From Zoogloea sp. 1C4 (lineage in GTDB: Bacteria; Pseudomonadota; Gammaproteobacteria; Burkholderiales; Rhodocyclaceae), in contig NZ_SSXU01000002.1 in assembly GCF_009469605.1 (NCBI RefSeq), positions 50,216-114,215 on the forward strand: DNA of 64,000 nt, given 5' to 3'. Position numbers and translations under genes: made by a program. The notes beneath the pieces were generated by a model, which was not told where the DNA came from, did not search any database, and worked only from the letters and a program-made list of their open reading frames with translations. This document shows, in pieces, positions 1 through 10,776 of this stretch. Each line of letters begins with the position of its first letter. The first letter of the stretch is position 1.

Positions 1-1781
1 TCATCATCGCCCAGCAGGCCGGCTCCAACCAGCCCGCCAACGATCTGCTCGACACCCGCGACCTGCTCATCAGCGAGCTCAACAAACTGGTCCGCGTGTC
101 CACCAACGTCGCCGACGATGGCTCCATGTCGGTGTTCATCGGCACCGGCCAGCCGCTGGTGATCGGCACCAACGCCACCAACCTCGACGCCCGGCCCTCG
201 CTGTCCGATCCGACCCGGCTCGACGTGAATATCATCGCGTCCAATGGCAGCGCCATCCCCATCCCCGAGAGCCTGCTCGGCGGCGGCAAGCTCGGCGGCC
301 TGCTGTCGATGCGCACCTCGTCCCTCGACGCGGCCCAGAACCAGCTCGGCCTGATCGCCGTGGGCATGGCCACCGCCTTCAACGCCCAGCACGCCCTCGG
401 CCAGGATCTCAACGGCAACCTCGGCACCGACTTCTTCACCCAGCCGGACATCTACGTCACCCGCAACGCGCTGGCCTCCACCGCCTTCAGCAAGGACGAC
501 GTGCACTACGACGACATCTCCAAGCTCACCGGCGACGACTACCGCATCACCTTCACCGACACCGTCGGCAACTACAAGCTGACCCGCGTCTCCGACGGCG
601 CCACGATCCCCACCGACACCGGCGTCGGCCTCAGGATCGACAAGCCGACCTCGTCCAACGTGGGCGACAGCTTCCTGATCCAGCCGACCCGCTACGTGGC
701 CGGCACCTTCGGCGTCGCGATCACCGACACCCGGATGATCGCCGCCGCCGCCCCGATCAGCAGCAGCGCCGGCTCCCAAGGCCTGCTCAGCACCATCGGC
801 AGCAGCGCGACCGCCTCCATCAGCGCGCCCGCCGTGCTCAGCTCGGACAAGTTCGCCAGCCTCGCGGCCGCCAACACCGTGTTCAGCTTCAGCGCCAGCC
901 CCGACACCCTGTCGATCTCCGGCCTGCCGAGCGGGATGAAGGTCAGCTACACCGACGCCAGCGGCACCGTCGTCGGCCCCAGCGCCCTGTCCAGCATCCC
1001 CTACACCCCCGGGATGACCGTTGGCCTGTGGCACGCCACCGGCGCCACCACCAACCAGCAGGACGTCTCGTTCTCCTTCACCGGCACCCCGGCGGCGGGC
1101 GACAGCTTCCTCCTGCGGGGCGGCACGCCCAACAAGGGCACCGCCGCCATCAGCGCCCCGGTGGTGTCCGACACCACCAACCTCACCGCCCTCAAGGCCG
1201 GCTATACCACCCTCAGCTACAACAGCAGCGGCATGCTCACGGTGAGCAACCTGCCCCCCGGCATGGCCGTCGCCTACACCCCGCTCAATGGCACCCAGAC
1301 CGTCGGCTCGCCGGTGCCCTACAGCAGCGGGATGAGCATCGCCTTCGGCCACATGAGCGGCACCGATTTCGTGTCCGAGGTGTCCTTCACCGTCTCCGGC
1401 GCCCCGTCCGTGAATGACCGCTTCAACATCGGCGCCAACACCGCCGGCGTCTCCGACAGCCGCAACGCCGTGCTGCTGGGCAACCTGCAGACCACCAAGA
1501 CCCTGCTGTCCGCCTCCGGCCAGCCCTCGGCCACCTTCCAGTCGGTGTATTCCCAGCTGGTGAGTGCCGTGGGCAACAAGGCGCGGGAGCTCGGCGTCAA
1601 TCGCGACGCCCAGGAAAGTCTGGTCCAGCAGGCCTCGAGTGCGCAGCAATCCCTTGTTGGGGTAAATCTCGATGAAGAAGCGGCCAATCTGATCCGTTAT
1701 CAGCAGGCATACCAGGCCGCGAGCAAGGTGATGAGCGTTGCCTCCAAGCTCTTCGACCAAGTGCTGGCCCTCGGCCAATAA
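1..1781 (+). CDS. flgK: Flagellar hook-associated protein 1 FlgK, 3' part
   Basis: This is the carboxy-terminal part of FlgK, the hook-filament junction protein exported through the flagellar secretion system. The reading frame is already open at base 3, with a typical FlgK stretch NDLLDTRDLLISEL before the first in-window ATG at 96, so the gene starts outside the window. The last about 60 residues (NLDEEAANLIRYQQAYQAAS) are the conserved FlgK/FlgE C-terminal helix that packs in the filament core. The middle holds two related domains of about 110 residues (roughly bases 880-1130 and 1205-1440), each ending in a G(T/A)P-x-x-x-D-x-F motif, which are surface-exposed D2/D3-type insertions. flgL follows after 17 bases. 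Confidence 0.95.
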   Translation, partial: IIAQQAGSNQPANDLLDTRDLLISELNKLVRVSTNVADDGSMSVFIGTGQPLVIGTNATNLDARPSLSDPTRLDVNIIASNGSAIPIPESLLGGGKLGGLLSMRTSSLDAAQNQLGLIAVGMATAFNAQHALGQDLNGNLGTDFFTQPDIYVTRNALASTAFSKDDVHYDDISKLTGDDYRITFTDTVGNYKLTRVSDGATIPTDTGVGLRIDKPTSSNVGDSFLIQPTRYVAGTFGVAITDTRMIAAAAPISSSAGSQGLLSTIGSSATASISAPAVLSSDKFASLAAANTVFSFSASPDTLSISGLPSGMKVSYTDASGTVVGPSALSSIPYTPGMTVGLWHATGATTNQQDVSFSFTGTPAAGDSFLLRGGTPNKGTAAISAPVVSDTTNLTALKAGYTTLSYNSSGMLTVSNLPPGMAVAYTPLNGTQTVGSPVPYSSGMSIAFGHMSGTDFVSEVSFTVSGAPSVNDRFNIGANTAGVSDSRNAVLLGNLQTTKTLLSASGQPSATFQSVYSQLVSAVGNKARELGVNRDAQESLVQQASSAQQSLVGVNLDEEAANLIRYQQAYQAASKVMSVASKLFDQVLALGQ

Positions 1782-1798
1782 CCTGAAGGAACATCATC

Positions 1799-2977
1799 AT
1801 GCGAGTCACCACGGGCATGATCTACGACACGGGCGTCGCGCAGATGCAACGGCAGAGCGCCCAGCTCCTCGACACCCAGCAGCAGGTCTCCACCGGCCGG
1901 CGCATCCTGCGTCCGTCGGACGACCCGGTCGCCTCGGCGCGGGCGCTGGAAGTCTCCCAGTCGAAGAGCGTCAACGCCCTCTACACCAGCAACCAGGGTT
2001 ATGCGGGCGACGCCCTCAAGCTGGTGGACAGCAAGCTGATGGCCGCCACCGACATCGTCACCTACGTGCGCACCCGCGCGGTCGAGGCGGGCAACGGCAC
2101 CTACTCCGCCAGGGAGCACGCCGCCATCGGCGAAGACGTGGCCCAGCAGTTCGATGCCTTGCTCGGGGTTGCCAACAGCCAGGATTCGGCCGGCGACTAC
2201 GTGTTCGGCGGCTATCGCAGCAACAGCCTGCCGTTCTCCGGCTCGCTCGCGGCCGGCGTCCAGTACCAGGGCGACCAGGGCGCGCGCACGCTGCAGATCT
2301 CCGCCTCGCGGGAGCTCCCGATCACCACCTCCGGTGACGACATCTTCAACGCCATCCACGCCTCGCCGGGCTCGGGCTTTGCGCTGTCGAGCGCCGCCAA
2401 CACCGGCTCGGCGCTGGTGTCGGGCCTGTCGCTGGCGGGCAGCTACAACGGCCACGCCTACGCGGTGAACGTCGCTTCCGGCCCGGCCTATTCGGTGGTC
2501 GATGCCACCACCGGCGCCACCGTGCCCGTCACCTCCTCGACGAGCGGCACCAGCACCACCCTCAGCTTCGGCGGCGTCACCCTCAGCCTCGACGGCGCGC
2601 CCGCGTCGGGCGACAGCTTCAACGTCTCCACCGTGGCCAGCGCCTTCGACGTGCTGGGCAACTTCGTCACCTCGCTCAAGTCGGGCAACGCGTCGGCCAT
2701 CGCCTTCGGCAACAGGCAGGCCATCGCCAGCATGGATGCCACCCAGGACAACATCTCGCGGGTCCAGTCCGGCGTCGGCTCGCGGATGGTCGAAGTGGAA
2801 ACCCAGCAGAACATCGGCAGCGACCTCGACCTCCAGTACAACCAGGCCCTGTCCCGGCTCGAGGACGTGGATTACGCCGAGGCGGTGAGCAACCTCACCC
2901 AGCAGAAGACCTTCCTCGAAGCCGCTCAGCAGAGCTTCCTGAAGGTCAGCAACCTGTCGCTGTTCAACTATCTGTAG
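1799..2977 (+). CDS. flgL: Flagellar hook-associated protein 3 FlgL
   Basis: FlgL is the second hook-filament junction protein. The 392-residue product starts MRVTTGMIYDTGVAQMQRQS and has the flagellin-like N-terminal coiled coil (QQVSTGRRILRPSDDPVASARAL, about residues 28-50) and the matching C-terminal helix (DVDYAEAVSNLTQQKTFLEAAQQSFLKVSNLSLFNYL). A middle segment (about residues 210-280) resembles the inserted domains of the preceding FlgK and ends with APASGDSFNV. The ATG is preceded by GAAGGA at a suitable distance. It is a normal late flagellar gene behind flgK. The filament genes themselves are not in the window. Confidence 0.95.
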   Translation: MRVTTGMIYDTGVAQMQRQSAQLLDTQQQVSTGRRILRPSDDPVASARALEVSQSKSVNALYTSNQGYAGDALKLVDSKLMAATDIVTYVRTRAVEAGNGTYSAREHAAIGEDVAQQFDALLGVANSQDSAGDYVFGGYRSNSLPFSGSLAAGVQYQGDQGARTLQISASRELPITTSGDDIFNAIHASPGSGFALSSAANTGSALVSGLSLAGSYNGHAYAVNVASGPAYSVVDATTGATVPVTSSTSGTSTTLSFGGVTLSLDGAPASGDSFNVSTVASAFDVLGNFVTSLKSGNASAIAFGNRQAIASMDATQDNISRVQSGVGSRMVEVETQQNIGSDLDLQYNQALSRLEDVDYAEAVSNLTQQKTFLEAAQQSFLKVSNLSLFNYL

Positions 2978-2982
2978 TTGAT

Positions 2983-3450
2983 GTGATGACGCGCCGCACG
3001 CCCGTTATCGCCCTGGCCCTCGCCGCGCTCCTGGCCGGTTGCGAGAACATGCCGGCCAAGGAGTGGGGCCTCGTCCCTGCGGCCGCGCTGCTGGTGCAGG
3101 ATGCCGGCTTCCTGAAGGCACCCTTCGGTGCCGCGGCGGCCGCCGTGTACATCGTCAGCGACCCCTTCGCGCCCAACTGGACGATCGAGGAATCCCGCCA
3201 GTCCGACGACCACTACATCATGGCCCTGCGCCACAAGGCGATGCACAGCGGCGGCGGCGGCGAGGCGCGTCAGGTGTTCGCCCGCCGGGCGGCGCAGCTG
3301 GCGGGCCAGCCGGGCTTTGGCGCCTACGAGGTGGTGCGGTGGCAGATGGGCATCGAGAGCGGCCGGCCCTTCGCCCAGCGCGTGGCCTACGGCGAGGTGC
3401 GGCTGGTGCGGCTGGTGCCGCCCCGGGACGTGGCCAATTCGGCGCCCTGA
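2983..3450 (+). CDS. Small predicted lipoprotein of unknown function
   Basis: A 155-residue protein with a lipoprotein signal: a positively charged start (MMTRRTP), a hydrophobic run and the lipobox LLAGC, with Cys20 as the predicted lipidated residue. The mature part is alanine-rich, then has a conserved-looking segment YIVSDPFAPNWTIEESRQSD followed by HYIMALRHKAMHSGGGGEARQVFARRA. I do not recognise a named family. It starts 5 bases after flgL and is probably co-transcribed with it. A role at the outer membrane near the flagellar motor is possible, but only the position suggests that. Confidence 0.75.
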   Translation: MMTRRTPVIALALAALLAGCENMPAKEWGLVPAAALLVQDAGFLKAPFGAAAAAVYIVSDPFAPNWTIEESRQSDDHYIMALRHKAMHSGGGGEARQVFARRAAQLAGQPGFGAYEVVRWQMGIESGRPFAQRVAYGEVRLVRLVPPRDVANSAP

Positions 3451-3536
3451 GCCGGGCGCGCATCTGTACCTATCGTTTTTTCAGTTTGATTCATCTGTGC
3501 CGGTTTCGCGCTGCCGCCTGCAAGCGTCTCTGAACC

Positions 3537-3565
3537 TTGCGACGCCGGTAGGACTTCCGTAAGGT
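3537..3565 (+). promoter_or_regulatory. Weak sigma-70-like promoter candidate for the PilZ gene
   Basis: TTGCGA and TAAGGT are separated by 17 bases, 35 bases upstream of the PilZ start codon. Each box matches the consensus in four of six positions, so this is only a candidate. Confidence 0.25.
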
Positions 3566-3600
3566 GCGCCCATCGCAGGCACAACCAATCGAAAGCGCAC

Positions 3601-3906
3601 ATGGACCGCATGACCGAACGCCGCCGGGATCGCCGCATCCCCCTCGGCTGCAAGGTGGGCATCAAGCTCCCCCATTCCACGCAGGCCGTTGTCGGCACCT
3701 GCGTCGACCTCAGCGTCGGCGGCCTGACCATCCGGTCCACCCACGTGCCCCAGATGGATGAAGTCTTCGAGATCGCCGTGCTGCCGCCCGACATGGGTGG
3801 CCCGTTCCAGCCGCTGCACGCGCGGGTGCGCGTGCGTCGCTGCCACGGTCTGGAACAGGCCGGGCTCTACGAGATGGGCGTCGAGATCGTCGACATCATC
3901 AAGTAG
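3601..3906 (+). CDS. PilZ domain protein (c-di-GMP receptor candidate)
   Basis: A 101-residue stand-alone PilZ domain. The N-terminal arginine motif (TERRRDRRIPL, RxxxR) and the D-x-S-x-x-G motif (DLSVGG, about residues 38-43) that bind cyclic di-GMP are both intact, so it should bind the nucleotide. The rest forms the expected short beta barrel (VRVRRCHGLEQAGLYEMGVEIVD). It lies behind flgK-flgL but has its own 150-base upstream region, so a flagellar or type IV pilus function is an inference from place. It runs toward the CoA-transferase gene with a 12-base gap. Confidence 0.9.
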   Translation: MDRMTERRRDRRIPLGCKVGIKLPHSTQAVVGTCVDLSVGGLTIRSTHVPQMDEVFEIAVLPPDMGGPFQPLHARVRVRRCHGLEQAGLYEMGVEIVDIIK

Positions 3907-3918
3907 CGCCCGGTCGGG

Positions 3919-5922
3919 TCAGCGCTGGCGCAGCCCCGCGTGGGCCGCGCCAGCATCGGCGTAAAGCTGGCCCGGTGTCGCGCTGCGGTCGAAAGCCCCG
4001 GCCAGCTGCAGGCGCAGGAAGGTGCTCGAGGTGTAGCGGGTGACCTGCGTGTAGTGGCGTTCGACCAGCGCCTTGACCATCGCCGCGTACTCATCCACCA
4101 CCTCCGGCGCAATGCTGAAGCGGTCGTAATTGACCACCGCCGCCACCTTGTGGCCGATCGCCGCCAGCCGCCCTTCCACCGCCACGCGGATGCGTTCGAT
4201 GTCGGCGCTGGTGCGCAGGTTGAGCCCCTCGAAATTCACGAAGAACAGCTGCCCGGCCGGGTCGTAGGAGAGCCGCTCGTCCAGCGGCATCTCCAGCAGA
4301 TCCGGGCGCAGGTGCATCGGCCCGTCGGCAAAGATGCGGGGGTCCATCAGCGCCGGCTCGGCCGGGATCTGCGGGCGGAAATCCATCCGGGCGAGGATGT
4401 CGCGCTCGATGTCGATGCCCGGCGCCACCTCGGCGAGCACCAGCCCGTCGGGCCCCAGCCGGAACACGCAGCGCTCGGTGATGTAGAGCACCGGCGTGCC
4501 GCGCCGGTTGGCCTCGGGGCCGCTGAAGGTGCGGTGTTCCACCTGCTCCACGAACTTCGAGGCCGAGCCGTCGTTCTCGATGATGAGCTTGCCGGCCTCG
4601 ATGGCCACCTTCAGGTTGCCCGCGGTGAAGGTGCCCACGAAGACCACCTTCTTGGCGTTCTGGCTGATGTTGATGAAGCCGCCGGCGCCGGCCAGCCGCG
4701 GCCCGAAGCGCGACACGTTGAGGTTGCCCTCGCGGTCGGCCTGGGCGAGCCCCAGGAAGGCCATGTCCAGCCCGCCGCCGTCGTAGAAGTCGAACTGGCT
4801 GGGCTGGTCGATGATCGCCTGGGGGTTGATCGCCGCGCCGAAGTTGAGCCCGCCAGCCGGCACGCCGCCGATCACGCCCGGTTCGGCGGTCATGGTGATG
4901 AGGTCGGTCACCTTCTCTTCGGCGGCCACCGCGGCGAGTCCCTCGGGCATCCCGATGCCCAGGTTCACCACCGCGTTGGCACGCAGCTCCAGCGCTGCGC
5001 GGCGGGCGATGATCTTGCGCTCGCTCATCTCCATCGGCGCCACCGCCGACATGGGCACCCGCAGCTCGCCGGCGAAGGCCGGGCTGTAGGATTCGATGAA
5101 GGTCTGCATGTGGTATTCGGGCTTCTCGGCCACCACCACGCAGTTCACGAAGATGCCGGGAATCTTCACCTGCCGCGGGTTGAGGCTGCCCCGCTCGGCG
5201 ATGCGTTCCACCTGGGCGATGACGATGCCGCCCGAGTTATGCGCGGCCATCGCGATGGCCTGGGCCTCGAGGGTGAGGGCCTCCTTCTCCATCGTGATGT
5301 TGCCGTCGGCGTCGGCGGTGGTGCCGCGGATGATCCCCACGTTGATCGGGAAGGCCTTGTAGAACAGGTATTCCTCGCCGTCGATCTCCATCAGCCGGAC
5401 GATGTCGGTGGTGGTGCGCTCGTTGAGCTTGCCGCCGCCGAAGCGCGGATCGACGAAGGTGCCCAGGCCCACCCGGGTGAGGGTGCCGGGCTTGCCGGCG
5501 GCGATGTCGCGGAACAGGTGGGTGATCACGCCCTGGGGCAGGTTGTAGGCTTCGATGCGGCTCGCCACGGCCAGCTGCTGCAGGCGCGGCACGAGGCCCC
5601 AGTGGCCGCCGATGACGCGGGCGACGAGGCCGTCGTGGCCGAGGTGGTTGAGGCCGCGATCCTTGCCGTCGCCCTGGCCGGCGGCGTACACCAGCGTCAG
5701 GTTGCGGGGGGCGCCGAGACCGCGCATGTCCTCGCCTTCGGTCTCGAGGAAGTACTCCTCCAGCGCGACGGCGATGTTCTCGGGAAAGCCGATGCCGACG
5801 AAGCCGCCGGTGGCGACGGTGTCGCCGTCGCGGATCAGGCGCACGGCTTCACGGGCCGAGACGATCTTGCCGTTGCCGGCGGTGGGTAGCGCGGTGGTGA
5901 CGGGGTTCTGGCTGGTGTTCAT
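3919..5922 (-). CDS. Acyl-CoA:carboxylate CoA-transferase (family I, single-chain)
   Basis: A 667-residue family I CoA-transferase, moving CoA between short-chain acyl-CoA and a carboxylate such as acetate, propionate or acetoacetate. The alpha-like half opens with the CoA-binding [10 protein letters not shown] (about 39-48). The beta-like half has NLGIGMPEG and the catalytic glutamate Glu347 in [11 protein letters not shown]. It is about 130 residues longer than YdiF/propionate CoA-transferase, with an extra C-terminal domain (from about 540: [22 protein letters not shown]) that may be regulatory. The gene follows the GntP permease by 32 bases and should share its sigma-54 promoter. The substrate cannot be read from sequence; 3-hydroxybutyrate or acetoacetate use fits the partner. 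Confidence 0.85.
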   Translation of the reverse strand: MNTSQNPVTTALPTAGNGKIVSAREAVRLIRDGDTVATGGFVGIGFPENIAVALEEYFLETEGEDMRGLGAPRNLTLVYAAGQGDGKDRGLNHLGHDGLVARVIGGHWGLVPRLQQLAVASRIEAYNLPQGVITHLFRDIAAGKPGTLTRVGLGTFVDPRFGGGKLNERTTTDIVRLMEIDGEEYLFYKAFPINVGIIRGTTADADGNITMEKEALTLEAQAIAMAAHNSGGIVIAQVERIAERGSLNPRQVKIPGIFVNCVVVAEKPEYHMQTFIESYSPAFAGELRVPMSAVAPMEMSERKIIARRAALELRANAVVNLGIGMPEGLAAVAAEEKVTDLITMTAEPGVIGGVPAGGLNFGAAINPQAIIDQPSQFDFYDGGGLDMAFLGLAQADREGNLNVSRFGPRLAGAGGFINISQNAKKVVFVGTFTAGNLKVAIEAGKLIIENDGSASKFVEQVEHRTFSGPEANRRGTPVLYITERCVFRLGPDGLVLAEVAPGIDIERDILARMDFRPQIPAEPALMDPRIFADGPMHLRPDLLEMPLDERLSYDPAGQLFFVNFEGLNLRTSADIERIRVAVEGRLAAIGHKVAAVVNYDRFSIAPEVVDEYAAMVKALVERHYTQVTRYTSSTFLRLQLAGAFDRSATPGQLYADAGAAHAGLRQR

Positions 5923-5954
5923 GGCGACTCCTGTGCCTGAAGGTCCGCCGCGTC

Positions 5955-7355
5955 TCAGACGAGGCCGGTGAGGTAGTAGGTGGCGATGATCGCAAAGACC
6001 GCGCTGGTCTTGATCATCGTGATCGCAAAGATATCCTTGTAGGCCACCTTGTGGGTGAGGCCGGTGACGGCCAGCAGGGTGATGACCGCGCCGTTGTGGG
6101 GCAGGGTGTCCATGCCGCCGGAGGCCATCGAGGCGACCCGGTGCAGCACTTCCAGCGGAATGCCGGCGGCGTTGGCGGCGCTGATGAAGGTTTCGGACAT
6201 GGCGGCCAGCGCGATGCCCATGCCGCCCGACGCCGAGCCGGTGATACCGGCCAGGGTGGTGACGGTGATGGCTTCGTTGATCAGCGGGTTGGGGATCACC
6301 TTGAGGGCGTCGGCCACCACCAGGAAGCCGGGCAGGGCGGCGATCACGGCGCCGAAGCCGTATTCGGACGCGGTGTTCATCGACGCCAGCAGGGCGCCGC
6401 CGACGGCGGCCTTGGTGCCTTCGGCAAAGCGCGCCGCGACGGTCTTCCAGGCGAACACCATGACGGTGAGGATGCCCACCAGCAGCGCGCCTTCCACCGC
6501 CCAGATGGCGGCGATCTTGGAGACGTCCTGCACCACCGGGGCGGCCTTGCCGATCACCGCCGGCACGAAGCTGTGGCTCTTGCCGTAGATGGTCGGGATG
6601 AGGTCGGTGAAGAGCTTGTTGGTGACGCCCACCAGCACCAGCGGCAGGACCGCGAGGATCGGGTTGGCCAGCTTTTCCTTGTCGTCGAAGGGTTCGGGTT
6701 CATTCACCAGGTTGGTGCCGTAGCCTTCACCGGCCGCGGCAGCGGCGCGGCGACGCCATTCCAGGTAGGCCATGCCGAGCACGAAGATGAAGATCGAGCC
6801 GATCACGCCCAGCACCGGGGCGGCGTAGATGTTGGTCTTGAAGAAGGTGGTCGGGATGACGTTCTGGATCTGCGGCGTGCCGGGCAGGGAATCCATCGTG
6901 AACGAGAAGGCGCCCAGGGCGATGGTGCCGGGGATCAGGCGCTTGGGAATGCCGCCCTGGCGGAACATCTCGGCCGCGAAGGGATACACCGCGAACACCA
7001 CCACGAACAGCGACACGCCGCCGTAGGTGAGCAGCGCGCACACCAGCACGATGGAGAGCATCGCCCGCTCGGCGCCCACCAGCTTGATGACCGACGAGAC
7101 GATGGATTTGGAGAAGCCGGAGAGCTCGATGACCTTGCCGAAGATGGCGCCGAGCAGGAAGACCGGGAAGTAGTTTTTGACGAAGCCGACCATCTTGTCC
7201 ATGAAGAGGCCGGTGAACATCGGGGCGACGAGGGTCGGGTCGGTGAAGAGAACCGCGCCGAGGGCCGCCACCGGCGCGAAGAGGATGACGCTGTAGCCCC
7301 GGTACGCGATGTACATCAGGAAGCACAGCGAGGCTAATACGATCAGGAATGACAT
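5955..7355 (-). CDS. GntP-family permease (hydroxybutyrate or short-chain carboxylate:H+ symporter)
   Basis: A 466-residue polytopic inner membrane protein made of long hydrophobic segments from the first residue ([20 protein letters not shown]). The pattern [18 protein letters not shown] and the later [25 protein letters not shown] are typical of the GntP/D-beta-hydroxybutyrate permease family. It is the first gene of a two-gene unit with the CoA-transferase, which suggests uptake and CoA activation of the same acid. A good Shine-Dalgarno (GGAGGAG) precedes the ATG. Gluconate is less likely because the partner acts on CoA esters. Confidence 0.85.
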   Translation of the reverse strand: MSFLIVLASLCFLMYIAYRGYSVILFAPVAALGAVLFTDPTLVAPMFTGLFMDKMVGFVKNYFPVFLLGAIFGKVIELSGFSKSIVSSVIKLVGAERAMLSIVLVCALLTYGGVSLFVVVFAVYPFAAEMFRQGGIPKRLIPGTIALGAFSFTMDSLPGTPQIQNVIPTTFFKTNIYAAPVLGVIGSIFIFVLGMAYLEWRRRAAAAAGEGYGTNLVNEPEPFDDKEKLANPILAVLPLVLVGVTNKLFTDLIPTIYGKSHSFVPAVIGKAAPVVQDVSKIAAIWAVEGALLVGILTVMVFAWKTVAARFAEGTKAAVGGALLASMNTASEYGFGAVIAALPGFLVVADALKVIPNPLINEAITVTTLAGITGSASGGMGIALAAMSETFISAANAAGIPLEVLHRVASMASGGMDTLPHNGAVITLLAVTGLTHKVAYKDIFAITMIKTSAVFAIIATYYLTGLV

Positions 7356-7396
7356 GGTTGGAATCTCCTCCGTTATGGGTTTGCGGCGATGTATGC

Positions 7397-7411
7397 GCAG
7401 AAACCATGCCA
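7397..7411 (-). promoter_or_regulatory. Sigma-54 (-24/-12) promoter of the permease/CoA-transferase unit
   Basis: Read on the minus strand the sequence is TGGCATGGTTTCTGC. It has the invariant GG and GC doublets with exactly 10 bases between them, as RpoN requires. The predicted transcript start is about 30 bases before the permease ATG. The adjacent gene encodes a sigma-54 activator, which strengthens the call. Confidence 0.8.
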
Positions 7412-7485
7412 GTGTTTTTACTTATTGATTCATAAGGAAAACGTATTTTTGCTGCGGTGCATTGTGTCCGTGGCGCCGGGCAGGG

Positions 7486-7503
7486 TGTCTGGTGCCTCGG
7501 ACA
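7486..7503. promoter_or_regulatory. Candidate activator site (UAS) for the permease promoter
   Basis: TGTC and GACA flank 10 bases, giving a dyad about 75-95 bases upstream of the -12 element. This is where a bacterial enhancer-binding protein would sit. Further TGTC half-sites occur nearby at about 7466 and 7506. The assignment to the neighbouring activator is inference. Confidence 0.4.
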
Positions 7504-7521
7504 GGTGTCGCGGTGCTGTCG

Positions 7522-8952
<1,431 letters not shown>

Positions 8953-9007
8953 CGGTCTCCTGCCTCGTTCTTGTTCTCGTTCGTCAAGCATAGCGCACCT
9001 GACGTGG

Positions 9008-9784
9008 CTAATGCCTGCGCGGCTGCAGTCCGATCTCGATGGCGGTCTGCGGGCCGATCAGCGTGTCGGCGAGGCTGTCCGGCTCTTCGGCGCGGCCTTC
9101 GGCAACCGGGATGCGCCCGGCCATGATCTCGGCCAGGGCCTGGGGGTGGCGCGGCTGGCGGTTGGGCTCGGCGTAGCCGTCGGGGTAGGTCGGCTGAAGG
9201 GTCTGCAGATCGTACTTGTCGGTGGCGCCGAGGGTGTGGAGCAGCTCGTGGGCGATCACCACCGCGTTGCGCTGGCGCTCGTCGCGGCTGGCGAAGACTT
9301 TCACCACGCCGATCAGGCCCTTCTGCAGGCCGAGGGAGTGGTCGAGCTGGGGCGTCCGGGCCGGGTCGTGGTAGAGCACGAACAGGCGGATCTCCGGGCG
9401 CGGCCCCGGCGCGGCGTCGTGGCGCCAGGCCCAGTAGCGCAGCTGCAGGCTCCACAGGGCCACCGACAGCCGGCTGCCACCTTCCGGGAGCGGCGGCGGC
9501 AGGGCATTGACCGGCGGCGCCAGGTTGATCGCCACCGGGCGCAGCAGCGGCCGGCCGTAGCGGCGCACTTCTTCCTGCAGCCATTCGCCGATGGGCGCGA
9601 AGTCGTCGGGGTGCAGGCGCTCGACGATCTGGCGGGTGACCGGCGAATCGTCGGCCATGATGGGGTAGATCGTGGTGTGCACCGAGTGCTTCCAGTCGGT
9701 GGCCTGGGCGCCGGCGCGCCAGGCGCCGACGGCAACCGTGACGAGGATGAACAGCAGGATGGCGATGCGCAGTTTGCGGAACAT
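9008..9784 (-). CDS. Membrane-anchored putative zinc metalloprotease (HExxH)
   Basis: A 258-residue protein with one N-terminal membrane segment (LRIAILLFILVTVAVGAWRA) and the rest predicted to be periplasmic. HELLHTLGATDKYD (about residues 178-191) carries the HExxH zinc motif with a trailing aspartate that could be the third ligand, as in metzincin-like proteases. I do not recognise a named family. It lies alone between the sigma-54 activator and the LysR gene, on the same strand as both, with 37 bases to the latter. Its substrate is unknown. Confidence 0.65.
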   Translation of the reverse strand: MFRKLRIAILLFILVTVAVGAWRAGAQATDWKHSVHTTIYPIMADDSPVTRQIVERLHPDDFAPIGEWLQEEVRRYGRPLLRPVAINLAPPVNALPPPLPEGGSRLSVALWSLQLRYWAWRHDAAPGPRPEIRLFVLYHDPARTPQLDHSLGLQKGLIGVVKVFASRDERQRNAVVIAHELLHTLGATDKYDLQTLQPTYPDGYAEPNRQPRHPQALAEIMAGRIPVAEGRAEEPDSLADTLIGPQTAIEIGLQPRRH

Positions 9785-9821
9785 GGTCAGGCGTGGGGGG
9801 CAGGGGCAGATGGCGAAGCGA

Positions 9822-10754
9822 TCACATTCTAGCGATGCCGGCCCCGGGGCTGTCCACGGCAGGCAGGGCCGGGGCCTGGCGCAGCTCGTCGAGAAAGGCC
9901 CGGGCCGGCAGCGACAGCACCTTGCTGCGCAGATGCACCACGTTCCACGGGCGATGCAGCGGAAAGCCCGCCACGTCGAGCACGCACAGCCCCTCGGCCT
10001 CCAGGCGCTCGCCCAGGGCGTGGCGCGACAGCACGGTGAGGCCCATGCCGGTGCCGGCGAGCTCCAGCAGCGCCTCGTTGCTGGCCAGCGACAGGCGTAC
10101 TCGCAATTGCACGCCGGCCGCTGCGGCGAAGGCGTCCACCGCGTGGCGCGAGCCGGAGCCGGGCTCCTTGAGCAGGAAGGGCTCGCCGGCCAGTTCGGCC
10201 AGCGTCACCGGCCGACCTGCGGCCCAGTGGTCGCGGGGGGCGAGCACCACCAGCTCGTTGTCGAGGAAGGGATGGACGACGATGTCCAGGTCGTCGGGCG
10301 GGTAGGACATCACATACAGGTCGTCCTCGTTGCGGCGCAGGCGCTCGACGATCTTGGCCCGGTTGGCGATCTCCAGCTCGATGGAGACATCCGGGTAGCG
10401 CCGGCAGAAGGCACCGACCATGCGCGGCACGAAGTACTTGGCGGTGGTGACGAGCGCCACCCGCAGCTTGCCGCGACGCAGGCCGCGTAGCTCGTCGATG
10501 GCCGAGTCGAAGCGGTTCCACACGTCATCGAGGTTGCGCACGGTGGCGAGGAGCTCGTCGCCGGCGGCGGTGAGGCGCAGTTCGCGCCCGGTCTGGTCGA
10601 AGAGCGGCATGCCGACGGTGTCGGCCAGCTGGCGCAGCTGGATCGACACCGCGGGCTGGGTGAGGTGCATGGCCTCGGCGGCGCGGCTGAAGCTGCCCAG
10701 GCGGGCCACGGCGGCGAAGGTTTCGAGCTGGCGGAAGGTGATGCGGCGGCGCAT
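9822..10754 (-). CDS. LysR-type regulator of the CbbR/CmpR kind
   Basis: A 310-residue LysR-type transcription factor. The helix-turn-helix FSRAAEAMHLTQPAVSIQLRQL (in part about 20-41) and the following VGMPLFDQTGRELRLTAAG resemble CbbR, CmpR and RbcR. The effector domain follows from about residue 90 (RGKLRVALVTTAKYFVPRMVGAF). The start MRRRITFRQLE is the only sensible one: the frame stays open far upstream without family resemblance. It is divergent from sbtA, with a perfect LysR-type dyad in the 111-base gap, so it very likely controls sbtA-sbtB. Whether it senses NADPH, 2-phosphoglycolate or another signal is not visible. Confidence 0.92.
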   Translation of the reverse strand: MRRRITFRQLETFAAVARLGSFSRAAEAMHLTQPAVSIQLRQLADTVGMPLFDQTGRELRLTAAGDELLATVRNLDDVWNRFDSAIDELRGLRRGKLRVALVTTAKYFVPRMVGAFCRRYPDVSIELEIANRAKIVERLRRNEDDLYVMSYPPDDLDIVVHPFLDNELVVLAPRDHWAAGRPVTLAELAGEPFLLKEPGSGSRHAVDAFAAAAGVQLRVRLSLASNEALLELAGTGMGLTVLSRHALGERLEAEGLCVLDVAGFPLHRPWNVVHLRSKVLSLPARAFLDELRQAPALPAVDSPGAGIARM

Positions 10755-10756
10755 GT

Positions 10757-10772
10757 ATAAGTTATGGCTTAT
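10757..10772. promoter_or_regulatory. LysR-type binding dyad between lysR and sbtA
   Basis: ATAAG and CTTAT flank six bases, a perfect 16-base inverted repeat containing the T-N11-A core of LysR sites. It sits 2 bases upstream of the lysR start codon and about 5 bases before the -35 candidate of sbtA, suitable for both autoregulation and activation. Confidence 0.55.
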
Positions 10773-10776
10773 TGGT

